Shown here: in pieces, positions 32,400-41,228 of the stretch
Position numbering within the stretch: the stretch's first letter is position 1
Layout: every line of letters starts with the position of its first letter
Source: Streptomyces aurantiacus JA 4570
GTDB taxonomy: Bacteria > Actinomycetota > Actinomycetes > Streptomycetales > Streptomycetaceae
Length of the DNA stretch: 55,314 nucleotides
Assembly (NCBI RefSeq): GCF_000414115.1
Contig: NZ_AOPZ01000355.1
Location: forward strand, 1-55,314
Direction: 5' to 3'
The notes under the pieces: generated by a model
What the model saw: only the letters and a program-made list of their open reading frames with translations
Databases searched by the model: none
What the model was told of the DNA's origin: nothing
Translations under genes and position numbers: made by a program

Positions 32400-33995
32400 T
32401 CAGGGGCACGGATGCTTGAACGTCTTCTCGAACGACCGGTACGTCTCCTGCGGCTCGCGGTTCGCGGCGGCCGGGTGCTCGATGACCGGTATCGGCTTGC
32501 ACACCGGCCACTGGTCGGTGTCGGAGGACTTCTCGAAGCCGTACGTACCCGCCGCGCCCCGCAGACAGCCGATGCAGCGGGTGGAGTCGCCGGTGTCGAC
32601 GATGCTCGCGTCGATCAGCGTGTTGTAGACGTCGTCCTTGTTGGGGGTGCGCGCCGGGTCCGGCGTCTTGGTGCTGCCGTCGATCTCCCTGGTGCCCTCG
32701 TTGGCTTCCGAGTACGAGCGGTCGAAGGCGTTGGACAGGAGCGTGAACGCGTCGTGGTACATGATCGCGTAGCCGTCGTCGAGGGGCTTCGTGCCGAAGT
32801 CGTGCCGCTGGTTGAGCCGGTTGAAGAAGGTGAGGAAGTCCCCGAGCCCGGCGGGCGCGCCCTTCTTCGCCAGCCACCACTGCCGTGTCACGGACGCGGC
32901 GGCCACCAGCGTGGTCTTCGTCTCGCGCAGCATCTGCGTGAGTTCGGGCGTACTGAGCGTCGGTTCCAGACCGATGCCCACTTTCAGGATGCGCACGGGG
33001 CTGCTGCGATCGCAGGAGGGCTCCTGTGACAGGCGTTTCACGAGTGCCGGGAGATCCTGGTCGCGGCCCGCGAAGAACACCGTGTCCGAATCGGTCACGC
33101 AGATCTTCTGCGCGGCGGACTGGAATCGCTGCGGGATACCGGCGGCAGGACCCGTCGACCCCAGGAACGACGCCGAACGCTGCCGCAGCCCGTACGTCTT
33201 GCCGAATTTCTTCTCGAGCAGCCGGTGCAGATTGCGCGAGTACACGTCGTCGGGCCGGCTGTCGAAGACGAGGAATCCCTTTCCCTCACCCGGGTTCTTC
33301 TTCAGGTATTGACCGAGCGCGTCGGCGAGCAGGTCGTTGTTCGGTGAGGTCTTGAAGAAGTACGGGGCGTTCATGTCGGCGGAGGTGATGACCGGGCCGA
33401 CGGTGGCGATGCGGCGCTCGCTCAGCTCGCGCATGGCGTCGCGGGTCTCGGGCGTGCTGCTCGGCAGGCCCATGACGCCCACGAGCGGCGACTGCCGGTC
33501 GTCGACGAGGTCTTCGAGATCGTCGACCACCGGCGGCCACTTGTCGAGATCCTTGCCGTCGGGCGCCATCAGGAGCTGATAGTGCGGGCCGCCGCCGCTG
33601 TTGGCGCGCAACTGGGCGGCGTGTGCGCCCGCGAGCGCGCGGCGGATCATCTCCGCGGTCATGGCGCTGGACTCGTCCGAGGTGAACGGCATCATCAGCG
33701 CGATCCGGCCGTACGGTATCCGGGCCTGACCCTGCTGCGGCGAGGCCCATGCCTTCGCGACGCGGGCGTTCTCGTCCGCGACGTCCTGGATCAGCCCCTT
33801 GACGTCGTCGTTCGCGTCGAACGCCGTGTCCGTGACGCCCACGCACTGGCCGTCCTGTTTCTCCAGGCCGCCCGCGCAGGGCTCGGGACGGGTCGCGAGA
33901 TACACGACCACGCCCACGGCGATCAGGACCAGCGGCACCAGGACGGCGATGGCCTTGTCGAGGGGACCGAACCCGTTGCGACGGCTCAGGAACAT
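32400..33995 (-). CDS. Membrane-anchored ligand-binding protein of the branched-chain amino acid receptor fold
   Basis: 531 residues. A single N-terminal membrane helix (about residues 14-34, AIAVLVPLVLIAVGVVVYLA) without a lipobox anchors an extracytoplasmic periplasmic-binding-protein type I domain. RIALMMPFTSDESSAM, SPLVGVMGLPSSTPETRDAM, RRIATVGPVITSAD and GYAIMYHDAFTLLSNAFDR are typical segments of Leu/Ile/Val-binding folds. Extra cysteines near 40-51 and in STRCIGCLRGAAG may form disulfides. No permease or ABC ATPase gene is next to it; instead it follows a P-loop NTPase gene by six bases, with the GAGGA ribosome site overlapping that stop. This suggests a sensor rather than a transporter. 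Ligand unknown. Confidence 0.8.
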   Translation of the reverse strand: MFLSRRNGFGPLDKAIAVLVPLVLIAVGVVVYLATRPEPCAGGLEKQDGQCVGVTDTAFDANDDVKGLIQDVADENARVAKAWASPQQGQARIPYGRIALMMPFTSDESSAMTAEMIRRALAGAHAAQLRANSGGGPHYQLLMAPDGKDLDKWPPVVDDLEDLVDDRQSPLVGVMGLPSSTPETRDAMRELSERRIATVGPVITSADMNAPYFFKTSPNNDLLADALGQYLKKNPGEGKGFLVFDSRPDDVYSRNLHRLLEKKFGKTYGLRQRSASFLGSTGPAAGIPQRFQSAAQKICVTDSDTVFFAGRDQDLPALVKRLSQEPSCDRSSPVRILKVGIGLEPTLSTPELTQMLRETKTTLVAAASVTRQWWLAKKGAPAGLGDFLTFFNRLNQRHDFGTKPLDDGYAIMYHDAFTLLSNAFDRSYSEANEGTREIDGSTKTPDPARTPNKDDVYNTLIDASIVDTGDSTRCIGCLRGAAGTYGFEKSSDTDQWPVCKPIPVIEHPAAANREPQETYRSFEKTFKHPCP

Positions 33996-34001
33996 GCTTC
34001 C

Positions 34002-36074
34002 TCACAGTTCGGGCAGCGGGAGGGGGCGCTTGTCACGGGCGGCGGCAGGCCAGGTGCGGGCGGCCTGGCTGAGCACGCCGCGCCACGTCTGGTGCCGCAG
34101 CGAGAGGAAGGCCAGCTCCGCCCCTATGTCGTCGCAGAGGTCGGCCTCGGGCTCGGCGAGCGCGTCGGACAGATACCACAGGCCGTGCAGCAGCCGGTTG
34201 ATGCAGCGGTCGATCTCGTCTATGTCGTGATAGCGGTCGTCGTACGCCCCGGCGGCCATCGCGGCCCGTTCGTCGTCCCAGTCCGCCGCGGGCGGGGCCG
34301 GCGCCGTGGCCGCGTACCACAGGCAGTTCAGCCAGCGCAGCGCGCTCTGCCGGTCCTGCTCCGACTGGAACTCCTCGGACAGCGCCGCCACCACCGTCTT
34401 GGCGTCACCGGCCGCCAGCGTGTGCCGCAGCGCGTCCGCCTCGCTCTCCTCGCCGCGCGTGGTGTGGTGGCGGCGCAGGAAGCCGTGGATCTCCTGCCAG
34501 CCGCGGCGCGAGTCGGTGCCCTGCGAGGTGCGGCGCGCCTCGTGCACCAGGAGCGTGTTGAGCAGCGGGTCGGCGGCGAGCGGCCGGTCCTGCGGGGTGT
34601 CGTGCTGCCACTGCTCGGCCTCCAGATAGTCGGCGGCCGCGTTCGCGGGCAGCTGCTCGGGGCCCTCCAGGCGCAGATGGGCGGCGAGGGCCTGCGCGGC
34701 CGTGCTGTCGCGGGCCAGCGACAGCGGCACAAGGCGTGCCCGCTGGTGCGGTGACGGCAGGAGCCGCTCCAGGAGCGCGGCGGTCACCGGCAGGCCGTCC
34801 GAGGTGGTCAGCTCCAGGAGGTTGCGCGGCCCGAGCGGTCCGGCCGGGGGCCCGGGGCGCTCCTCGTGGGACGCCGAGGCGCGGGTGTGCTCCAGGACGG
34901 CCTCGCACAGCACGCTGCTCGCCAGCGGGTGCCCGCCGGTCAGGGTGTGCAGCGCGGAGGCGAGATACGGGTGCAGCGGGGCCGAGGCGGCGTCCAGCAT
35001 CAGCAGCACGTCGTCGCGGCTGAGCGGCGTGAGCGGGACCACGAGCAGGCCCGCCGACGGGGTGTGGCCGGTGCGCCGCCACCGGGTGGAGGCCACCAGG
35101 TCCGGCAGTTCGCGGTGAGTGGCGTCGGCGGCCTCGGGCGGCGCGTCGCCGAGCCGGGTCGCGACCACGACCAGCGGGTCGTGCGGCGCGGTGCCGGGCC
35201 GCGCGCGGTACTCCAGGACGAGGTCGACCAGGCGCGCGCCGGCGGGGGAGTGGGTGTTGTCGAGCAGGGCCAGCGGGCGCGGGTCGCGGTTGAGCCGCTG
35301 CCACTTGCTGCGGGAGGTGGCGATGTCCTCCAGGAAGGCGTGGACGAGGGTCTGCTCGGCCGCGTGCCGGTAGTCGCCGCCGCGGTGGAACCAGTCGGCG
35401 AGACGCGCGAGGCCGTCGTGCCCGTCCGGCGCCGCGCCCGCGGCGCCGGCCTCGGACTCGGCGTACCGCTCCTGGTACCACTGGCGCAGCGGGGCCGCGC
35501 TGCGGGAGCGTGTGTAGCGCTCGAAGTACTCCGCGAGCACGGCGTACGTGACGGCGTGCGCGCCCGGCCGGAAGTCGCCGCCGGCGCCCGCCTCTTCGAG
35601 GCGCTGCCGCACCCGGCCGGTCCACCGCTGCGCCACGTCCGTCTCGGTGCCGTTCTCCAGGTGGCAGGCGATCAGGAGGCGGGCGATGCGGGCGGTGGCG
35701 CGGGCCCGCTCGTCCGCCGTGCCGCCGTGCCCGCCGAACACGGCGATCAGGCCCGGCAGGAGCAGCGGGAAGCGGCGGCCGAGGCCGGGCGCGAGGAACC
35801 GCACCAGCTCCTCCAGGAGCTCGACGACCAGATCGGACGCGGCGGTGTCGACGAGGGCGAGCGGCAGCCGCCCGGTGTAGTGCCGCTCCAGGGCGGCGAG
35901 GACGGCGGAGCGGCCCATGCCGTGGCGGCCGGTCAGGAGCACCAGGGGCAGGTCCTTGTCGTACTCCCAGGGCACGCGGGCGCGTTCGGCGTAGGCGAGG
36001 CCGGTGAGGCGGGGGACGAGGGAGTGGAGGAGCGGATCGCGTGCGTACAGCCGAGGCGCTTCGGATGTGTGCAT
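34002..36074 (-). CDS. Large P-loop NTPase (STAND/AAA-like) paired with a ligand-binding receptor
   Basis: 690 residues, no signal peptide. An atypical Walker A, LTGRHGMGRSAVLAALERH (residues 48-66), has Arg in place of the invariant Lys. A Walker B-like strand RPLALLDNTHSPAG and a VVVATRLGDAPP sensor-like strand follow. Then a winged-helix-like region (LTPLSRDDVLLMLDAA, LTGGHPLASSVL) and helical repeats to the C-terminus are seen. The order resembles signal-transduction ATPases with numerous domains. The gene is directly upstream of the membrane receptor gene, so a membrane-sensing complex is plausible. Hydrolysis may be weak given the Lys to Arg change. Its promoter must lie in 36075-36521. 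Confidence 0.7.
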   Translation of the reverse strand: MHTSEAPRLYARDPLLHSLVPRLTGLAYAERARVPWEYDKDLPLVLLTGRHGMGRSAVLAALERHYTGRLPLALVDTAASDLVVELLEELVRFLAPGLGRRFPLLLPGLIAVFGGHGGTADERARATARIARLLIACHLENGTETDVAQRWTGRVRQRLEEAGAGGDFRPGAHAVTYAVLAEYFERYTRSRSAAPLRQWYQERYAESEAGAAGAAPDGHDGLARLADWFHRGGDYRHAAEQTLVHAFLEDIATSRSKWQRLNRDPRPLALLDNTHSPAGARLVDLVLEYRARPGTAPHDPLVVVATRLGDAPPEAADATHRELPDLVASTRWRRTGHTPSAGLLVVPLTPLSRDDVLLMLDAASAPLHPYLASALHTLTGGHPLASSVLCEAVLEHTRASASHEERPGPPAGPLGPRNLLELTTSDGLPVTAALLERLLPSPHQRARLVPLSLARDSTAAQALAAHLRLEGPEQLPANAAADYLEAEQWQHDTPQDRPLAADPLLNTLLVHEARRTSQGTDSRRGWQEIHGFLRRHHTTRGEESEADALRHTLAAGDAKTVVAALSEEFQSEQDRQSALRWLNCLWYAATAPAPPAADWDDERAAMAAGAYDDRYHDIDEIDRCINRLLHGLWYLSDALAEPEADLCDDIGAELAFLSLRHQTWRGVLSQAARTWPAAARDKRPLPLPEL

Positions 36075-36521
36075 CTCGCCGGGTACCGCTCCCGTCCTTC
36101 GCTGGCCGCTGGCTTCTCGTCTGCTGTCCGTCGCTCTGCGTGCCTCCTGTGGTTCCCCGTCAACCGCTCCCCCTCAACCGCTCCCCGTCACCCGTTCCCC
36201 GTCATCCATCACCGTTCTCCGGCGGTCGCGACCGCCGTTCCATGCCGCCGTCAACTGCCGCGAGGGTGCAAGAAGTTACACCCCCCACTATCCCCTGGCC
36301 AGGGCTTTCGGCGGAGCCGATCGGGCATATTACGGCGGAACCGTGACACGCCGCGGTATGCGGCGGGACACGGCGATGGAGCCGGTACGCGAGGGGGCGG
36401 ACGCTAGCCGTGCGCCGTCGCCTCCGCCATACCGCGCGCGGGCTTGCCGGGGGCGTGACGCGGCGCACCCGGGGGCCGAGGAGGCGCACAGGGGGCTCGA
36501 AGCGGCGCGCCGGTCGCGGCC
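36075..36521. other. Intergenic region between the NACHT-LRR gene and the NTPase gene
   Basis: No convincing gene. Bases ~36160-36210 contain an imperfect tandem repeat of CCGTCAACCGCTCCCC type. A short GGGTG/CACCC inverted repeat lies at 36264-36283. The promoter of the NTPase-receptor pair is probably here, but no clear -35/-10 pair stands out. Confidence 0.5.
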
Positions 36522-39500
36522 TCAGTGCCGCGGGCGCACGGTGAGCTCCACCCGCGCGGGCAGCTCGTCGGCGTGGTGCACCTCGCCGGGATAGTCGAGC
36601 CGCACCTGGCGCAGCTTGGGCAGCCCCGCCAGATGCACCAGGTCGACGGTGTCGAAGAGAGTGAGGTGGATGTCCTCGAGCCCCGGCAGACGGCGCGCGA
36701 TCCGCCGCAGCGACACCGCGGCGCCGGGCCGCGACCGCACCTCCAGGCAGGTGAGCTGCGGGATGCGGGCGCCCGGCGGGAACAGCATCATGCTGAGCTG
36801 CTCGTGCGACAGGCGCAGGGTGCGCAGCGCGGGCAGCCCGGCGAGCAGCGCGTCCCAGTCGTCCGGGCGGAGCCGGTCGCTCGCGTTGTGCAGGCGCAGC
36901 TCGCGCAGTTCCCTCAGGGCGGTGATGTCGGCCAGCTCGACGGCGTCCGGCGGCAGCGCGAGCACCCGCAGCGCGTCCGGCCGGGGCAGGTCGCGCAGCC
37001 CGCGCCAGGGCACCGCGGCGCCCAGGATCAGCGAGTCCAGGCGCGGGCACGCCGAAAGCCGTGCCAGGGGCTCCAGTTGGGGCAGGTCCGCGAGGCTGAG
37101 CCGACGCAGCAGCGGCAGCCGGGTCAGCGGCGCGGTGTCGCTGATGGCGCGGCAGCCGTGCAGCGCGAGGGCTTCGAGGGCGGGGAAGTCCGCCAGGAAG
37201 CCGAGCGACGTCAGCCGCATGTTGCCGCGCAGCCGCAGCTCGCGCAGCCCGCCCGCGTCGAGCGCGCCGACGATGTCCAGCTCGGCGAAGTCGCCCTGCA
37301 GCACCACCCGTTCGTACCCCGACATCGCGCTGAGCGCCTTCAGCTCGGCCGCGGAACGCACGATGACGGCCTCGCCCGCGCCGACCGCGAGCAGCGGCTT
37401 GATGATCTCCTCGGCGTACGCGTCGGTGTCGAACCGGTCCCAGTGGGCCAGGAGCTGGCCGCGCACCGCCGGCTGCCGCGTGGTCACGAACTCGCTCAGC
37501 CGGGTCAGTGCCGCGTCCCCGCCGATGCGGCAGATGGCATGCACCGTGGTCACCTCGGCGTCGCCCGCGAGGCTGTCGGCACCGGGCAGCAGGCCGAGAA
37601 GCAGCTCCCCGGTCTCGGCCAGCGCCCTGGCCTCGCGCATGCTGCGCGGCGGCAGGAGCTGCGCGGCGCGCTCCTCGACGGCCTGGCGGACCTCCGGGTC
37701 GAGGCGCGTCGCCTGGTCGAGCGATGCGAGGGCGAGCAGCCGGAGGCGGGCCCGGACCGTGTCGTCCTCCTCGCGGTCGGCGCGGGCGGTGAGCCGGGTG
37801 AGGAGCTCGGCGCGCTCGTCGGGCCGGGCCTGGGCGACGGCCATCTGCAGGACGTCCTCCCACTGGTCGAGGTGGGCGTGCGCGACCAGGGCCCCGATGT
37901 CGTGGTCCTCCAGGGCGGCCTTCGCGCCCAGGAAGTCCTGGAAGGTGCGGTGGATGAAGTCCACGGCGCCCTCGGCCGGTTCACGCAGCAGGCCGGAGCG
38001 GTCCAGGAGCAGCCGCAGGATCTCCTCGGCGGTGCCGAAGGAGGCCAGCTGCGGCACGGACGGGCGCAGCCGGTCCACCAGGTCGACGGCGTCCTGCCGC
38101 TTCAGGCGGGTGCGTTCGTTGCGGATCAGCCAGTACGCGAGTCGCTTCAAGGGCTCGGCCGCGGACCTCTCGTCCAGCGGCGGCGTCTGCTCGCCGTACA
38201 CGTGGCGCTCCCGGTCGCGGCGCTCCAGGAGCATCGTGAGCGCGGCCTCGTACAGCGCCACCCGCCCGAGCGGCAGGACACCCTTGCGTTCGAGGTGCAG
38301 CGCGCAGATGAGCACGCACAGCAGCGGGTTGGTCGCGAGCCGGCTCAGCTCCGTCGACGACCGCAGCGACTTCATCAGCGTCCGGGCGAGCTCGTCGCCC
38401 CCGCCTGCCGCCTCGTGCCAGCGCTGGATGAACCGCCGCACGTCGCCCGGCCGCATCCGCGTGAGCGTGAACTCCCGGAAGCCCTCGCGGCCGAGCCAGT
38501 CCCTGGGCAGCGCGGAGGGCCGGGTGGTGACCAGCCACAGATTGCCGGGGAAGGTGGTGCGGAGCTTCTTGAGCCAGGCGCGGGCGCGCGGCCGCTCGGC
38601 CTCCGGGATCTCGTCGACGCCGTCGATCAGGAGCATGCCGCGCCCGCTCTGCAGGACCCGCACCGCCCACCCCTTGGGCTCGCTGCCCGACAGCGGGCAG
38701 TCGATCCACGGCAGGAAGCCCTCCGGCATGGGCAGTTCGGTGTCCTCGCGGGCGAGCGTGCGCAGCGGCAGCACGAACGGCACCCGGCCGAGGAGCTGCG
38801 GCAGATGGCCGGGCACGCGGTCCTGCTGGGCGGTGGTGATGGCGAGCCACTGCACCAGCGTGGTCTTGCCGGTGCCGGCGACGCCGCGCAGCAGCACGCG
38901 GTCGTGTGCGGCGAGCGCCGCCTCGACGGGCCCGGTCGTGCGCTCCGACTCCGGGTCGGGTTCGGCGCCCCGGCCGTCGGCGTCGCCGTTGACGGCGCCG
39001 GGCAGGGGTTCGGCCGGGTCGCGGGCGGGCGCCGCCTCCAGGCTCAGATAGGCGGTCTCCAGCGGCCATGCCTGGCTGCGCGCGTCGTGCAGGTCGACGC
39101 CGTGGATGGAGAGGGTGCTGTGCTGGCCGACCACGTAATCGGCGTAGTGCCGCTCGAAGTCGGTGTCCTCGGAGAGGGTCGCGGGCAGCCGCTCCAGGAG
39201 CAGGCGCAGCTGCTCCTTCTGCTCGCTCAGGCTGCGCCGCACCTCCACCTGGGAGCGGGCCTCGAAGCCGGGGCGCTTGCTGAACTGGTGGACCAGGTGG
39301 AGGCAGGCGGTGACGAGCAGCCGGTCGTGCAGCCGGGCGGCGGCGTCGCTGAGCAGCGCGCGGGTCTCGGGGGCGCTGGCGCGGACCAGGGCGGCGGCGA
39401 GCTTCTCCGGCCCGAGGTCGAAGGCTTGTACGTCGTCCATGTCGAGGTCGCCGAGGGCGCGCAGGGTGTGGCCGAGGGCGTAGCCGACGGCGTTCTGCTC

Positions 39501-39764
39501 GTCGGGCGCGATGGGCGGGTCGTGCGGGCCCGCGGCGCGCATCGCGCGGCGTACCAACTCCCGGGCGAGCTGGTAGAGATCGGCCTCGCTGAGCGTGCGC
39601 CGGTCACCGGTGAACGACAGGAGCCGCCCGATCCGCACCGGCCGCTCGCCGAACTCCGCGCCCGGCAGGCTCTTGGGCGGCAGCAGCAACCGCTTCACCA
39701 GCGGCACCATCACTGATGACGCGATCCGCAGCCCCACCGTGCCGGCGTCCACCCGAGCCCCCAT
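36522..39764 (-). CDS. NACHT domain protein with C-terminal leucine-rich repeats
   Basis: 1080 residues. Residues 1-270 are a helical N-terminal domain of the kind found before NACHT domains in actinomycetes. The NACHT core follows: Walker A RGVAGTGKTTLVQW (294-304) and Walker B with extended acidic tail RGMLLIDGVDEIPE (375-388). VTTRPSALPRDWL (sensor 1) and SRLATNPLLCVLICALH are also present. Helical repeats follow, and from about residue 800 leucine-rich repeats such as GLRELRLRGNMRLTSLGFL, ALEALALHGCRAISD and LPLLRRLSLADLPQL run to the end. NACHT proteins in bacteria include anti-phage and programmed-death sensors. No effector domain (nuclease, TIR, protease) is visible. ATG 39764 is preceded by TAAGGT ~25 bases upstream. 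The in-frame extension to 40016 is intergenic repeat DNA. Confidence 0.9.
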   Translation of the reverse strand: MGARVDAGTVGLRIASSVMVPLVKRLLLPPKSLPGAEFGERPVRIGRLLSFTGDRRTLSEADLYQLARELVRRAMRAAGPHDPPIAPDEQNAVGYALGHTLRALGDLDMDDVQAFDLGPEKLAAALVRASAPETRALLSDAAARLHDRLLVTACLHLVHQFSKRPGFEARSQVEVRRSLSEQKEQLRLLLERLPATLSEDTDFERHYADYVVGQHSTLSIHGVDLHDARSQAWPLETAYLSLEAAPARDPAEPLPGAVNGDADGRGAEPDPESERTTGPVEAALAAHDRVLLRGVAGTGKTTLVQWLAITTAQQDRVPGHLPQLLGRVPFVLPLRTLAREDTELPMPEGFLPWIDCPLSGSEPKGWAVRVLQSGRGMLLIDGVDEIPEAERPRARAWLKKLRTTFPGNLWLVTTRPSALPRDWLGREGFREFTLTRMRPGDVRRFIQRWHEAAGGGDELARTLMKSLRSSTELSRLATNPLLCVLICALHLERKGVLPLGRVALYEAALTMLLERRDRERHVYGEQTPPLDERSAAEPLKRLAYWLIRNERTRLKRQDAVDLVDRLRPSVPQLASFGTAEEILRLLLDRSGLLREPAEGAVDFIHRTFQDFLGAKAALEDHDIGALVAHAHLDQWEDVLQMAVAQARPDERAELLTRLTARADREEDDTVRARLRLLALASLDQATRLDPEVRQAVEERAAQLLPPRSMREARALAETGELLLGLLPGADSLAGDAEVTTVHAICRIGGDAALTRLSEFVTTRQPAVRGQLLAHWDRFDTDAYAEEIIKPLLAVGAGEAVIVRSAAELKALSAMSGYERVVLQGDFAELDIVGALDAGGLRELRLRGNMRLTSLGFLADFPALEALALHGCRAISDTAPLTRLPLLRRLSLADLPQLEPLARLSACPRLDSLILGAAVPWRGLRDLPRPDALRVLALPPDAVELADITALRELRELRLHNASDRLRPDDWDALLAGLPALRTLRLSHEQLSMMLFPPGARIPQLTCLEVRSRPGAAVSLRRIARRLPGLEDIHLTLFDTVDLVHLAGLPKLRQVRLDYPGEVHHADELPARVELTVRPRH

Positions 39765-39864
39765 CCGTGAACAAGACCGCCCCCTCGAAACCTTAGACGG
39801 TGACGGCGGAGGGCGCACCGACGCCAGATCGGCCACCCGTCCGGCGCCACCTCGGCCACCCTCC

Positions 39865-39940
39865 CGGCACCAACGGTCCTCGGCCACCGGCACCAACGGT
39901 CCTCGGTCCTCGGCCACCGGCACCAACGGTCCTCGGCCAC
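39865..39940. repeat. 23-bp tandem repeat, three copies, between NACHT and phosphoesterase genes
   Basis: CGGCACCAACGGTCCTCGG units at 39865-39887, 39888-39917 (with an extra 7-bp duplication) and 39918-39940 lie between divergent genes. Confidence 0.85.
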
Positions 39941-39985
39941 GGGCCGCGCCTGCCGAGGCCCCCGCTCGTCGGTTAGCCTCGCGTC

Positions 39986-40849
39986 GTGATGACATCTGCC
40001 GCATCCCGACGGGCACCGAGGCTGTTCGGTATCAGTGACCTGCACATCGCCTATGACGAGAACCGGAAGTTCGTGGACGGTCTCTGGCCGGAACACGAGG
40101 GCGACTGGCTGATAGTCGCCGGTGACATCGGCGAGGTGATGAGCGACATCGAGTGGGCGCTGCGCCTGCTCACCGAGCGGTTCGACACGGTGATCTGGTC
40201 GCCGGGCAACCACGAGCTCTGGACGCCCCGCGACGACCCGAACCAGCTGCGCGGCGAGGCCCGCTACCGCCATCTCGTCGAGCTGTGCCGGAGCCTCGGC
40301 GTGCACACCCCCGAGGACCCGTTCCCGGTGTGGCGCGGCGAGGGCGGGCCCGCGGTCGTCGCGCCGCTGTTCCTGCTGTACGACTACACGTTCCGGCCCG
40401 CGGGGAAGCACTCCAAGAAGGCGGCCCTCGACTACGCGTACGAGACCGGTGTGGTCTGCACGGACGAGATGCTGCTGCATCCCGACCCCTACGCGACCCG
40501 CGAGGACTGGTGCCGTGCCCGCGTCGCCCTGACCCAGGAGCGGCTCGACGCGCTCGACCCCGAGCTGCCCACGGTCCTCATCAACCATTGGCCGGTCGTG
40601 CGCGAACCCACGCGTATCCTGACTTATCCCGAATTCGCCCTGTGGTGCGGCACGGAGGCGACGGCCGACTGGCCCGTGCGGTACCGCGCCGCGGCCGTCG
40701 TCTACGGCCATCTGCACATCCCGCGCACCATCTGGCACGAGGGCGTCCCGCACGTGGAGGTGTCCGTCGGCTATCCGCGCGAGTGGCGGCGCGAGCGGCA
40801 CCCGTCGCCCCGGCTGCGGCAGATCCTGCCCGCGCCGGAGCGCCCGTGA
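39986..40849 (+). CDS. Metallophosphoesterase
   Basis: 287 residues. Calcineurin-like metal motifs in order: LFGISDLHIAY (DxH), LIVAGDIGE (GD), VIWSPGNHELW (GNHE), TVLINHWPV (H) and AAVVYGHLHIP (GHxH). The first two codons GTG ATG give start choices at 39986 or 39989. TAGCCT (39974-39979) ends six bases before the GTG, so the mRNA may be leaderless. Family members in Streptomyces often sit next to a phosphopantetheinyl transferase gene, but none is present here. Substrate unknown; phosphodiester or phosphoprotein hydrolysis is expected. Confidence 0.87.
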   Translation: MMTSAASRRAPRLFGISDLHIAYDENRKFVDGLWPEHEGDWLIVAGDIGEVMSDIEWALRLLTERFDTVIWSPGNHELWTPRDDPNQLRGEARYRHLVELCRSLGVHTPEDPFPVWRGEGGPAVVAPLFLLYDYTFRPAGKHSKKAALDYAYETGVVCTDEMLLHPDPYATREDWCRARVALTQERLDALDPELPTVLINHWPVVREPTRILTYPEFALWCGTEATADWPVRYRAAAVVYGHLHIPRTIWHEGVPHVEVSVGYPREWRRERHPSPRLRQILPAPERP

Positions 40850-40929
40850 GCCCCGCCCGTGTCGTGAACACCCCTGCGCACAGGCGGAGTTGCAGCGTGT
40901 AGTCAGTGGCCTGTCAGCGTCCCTCGTTC

Positions 40930-41100
40930 ATGTTCGTCGTCGGCCTCGAACTCACCGTGATCGTCCTGGTCGCCGTCGTCGGGAAGTTCTGCGGCACCTA
41001 CGCCGGTGCGCGCTCGCAGGGGCTGCCGTCGCAGGACGCGGGCCGGCTCGCGGCGCTGAGTCGAGCACCGGTACGAGTCCGGGGTGCGGGCGCCGCGTGA
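40930..41100 (+). CDS. Possible small single-span membrane protein
   Basis: 56 residues beginning MFVVGLELTVIVLVAVVGKF, a good membrane helix, followed by a short polar tail. There is no strong ribosome site, and it lies alone between the phosphoesterase and the SDR gene. It is the only coding-like signal in 40850-41228. Chance translation cannot be ruled out. Confidence 0.3.
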   Translation: MFVVGLELTVIVLVAVVGKFCGTYAGARSQGLPSQDAGRLAALSRAPVRVRGAGAA

Positions 41101-41228
41101 ACGTACGGCGCGGCGCCCGCGTGGCCTGGCGTGGCGATGGAGCCGCGCCGGGTCCGGCCATAGAGTGGGCGGCGCAGGCCATTCGCGGCCGCCGCGCCGC
41201 CCACCCGCACGAGGGGACGACGACGCAC

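Noticed and set aside
32400..33995. Classical ABC importer lipoprotein
   Set aside because: No lipobox cysteine after the N-terminal helix and no permease or ABC ATPase gene nearby.
36525..39716. A 1063-residue open frame on the plus strand opposite the NACHT-LRR gene
   Set aside because: It is the antisense shadow of a G/C-biased gene; no domain motifs, and the minus strand encodes clear Walker motifs and LRRs.
39765..40016. 84-residue N-terminal extension of the NACHT protein
   Set aside because: It consists of intergenic tandem repeats and overlaps the promoter and start of the divergent phosphoesterase gene.
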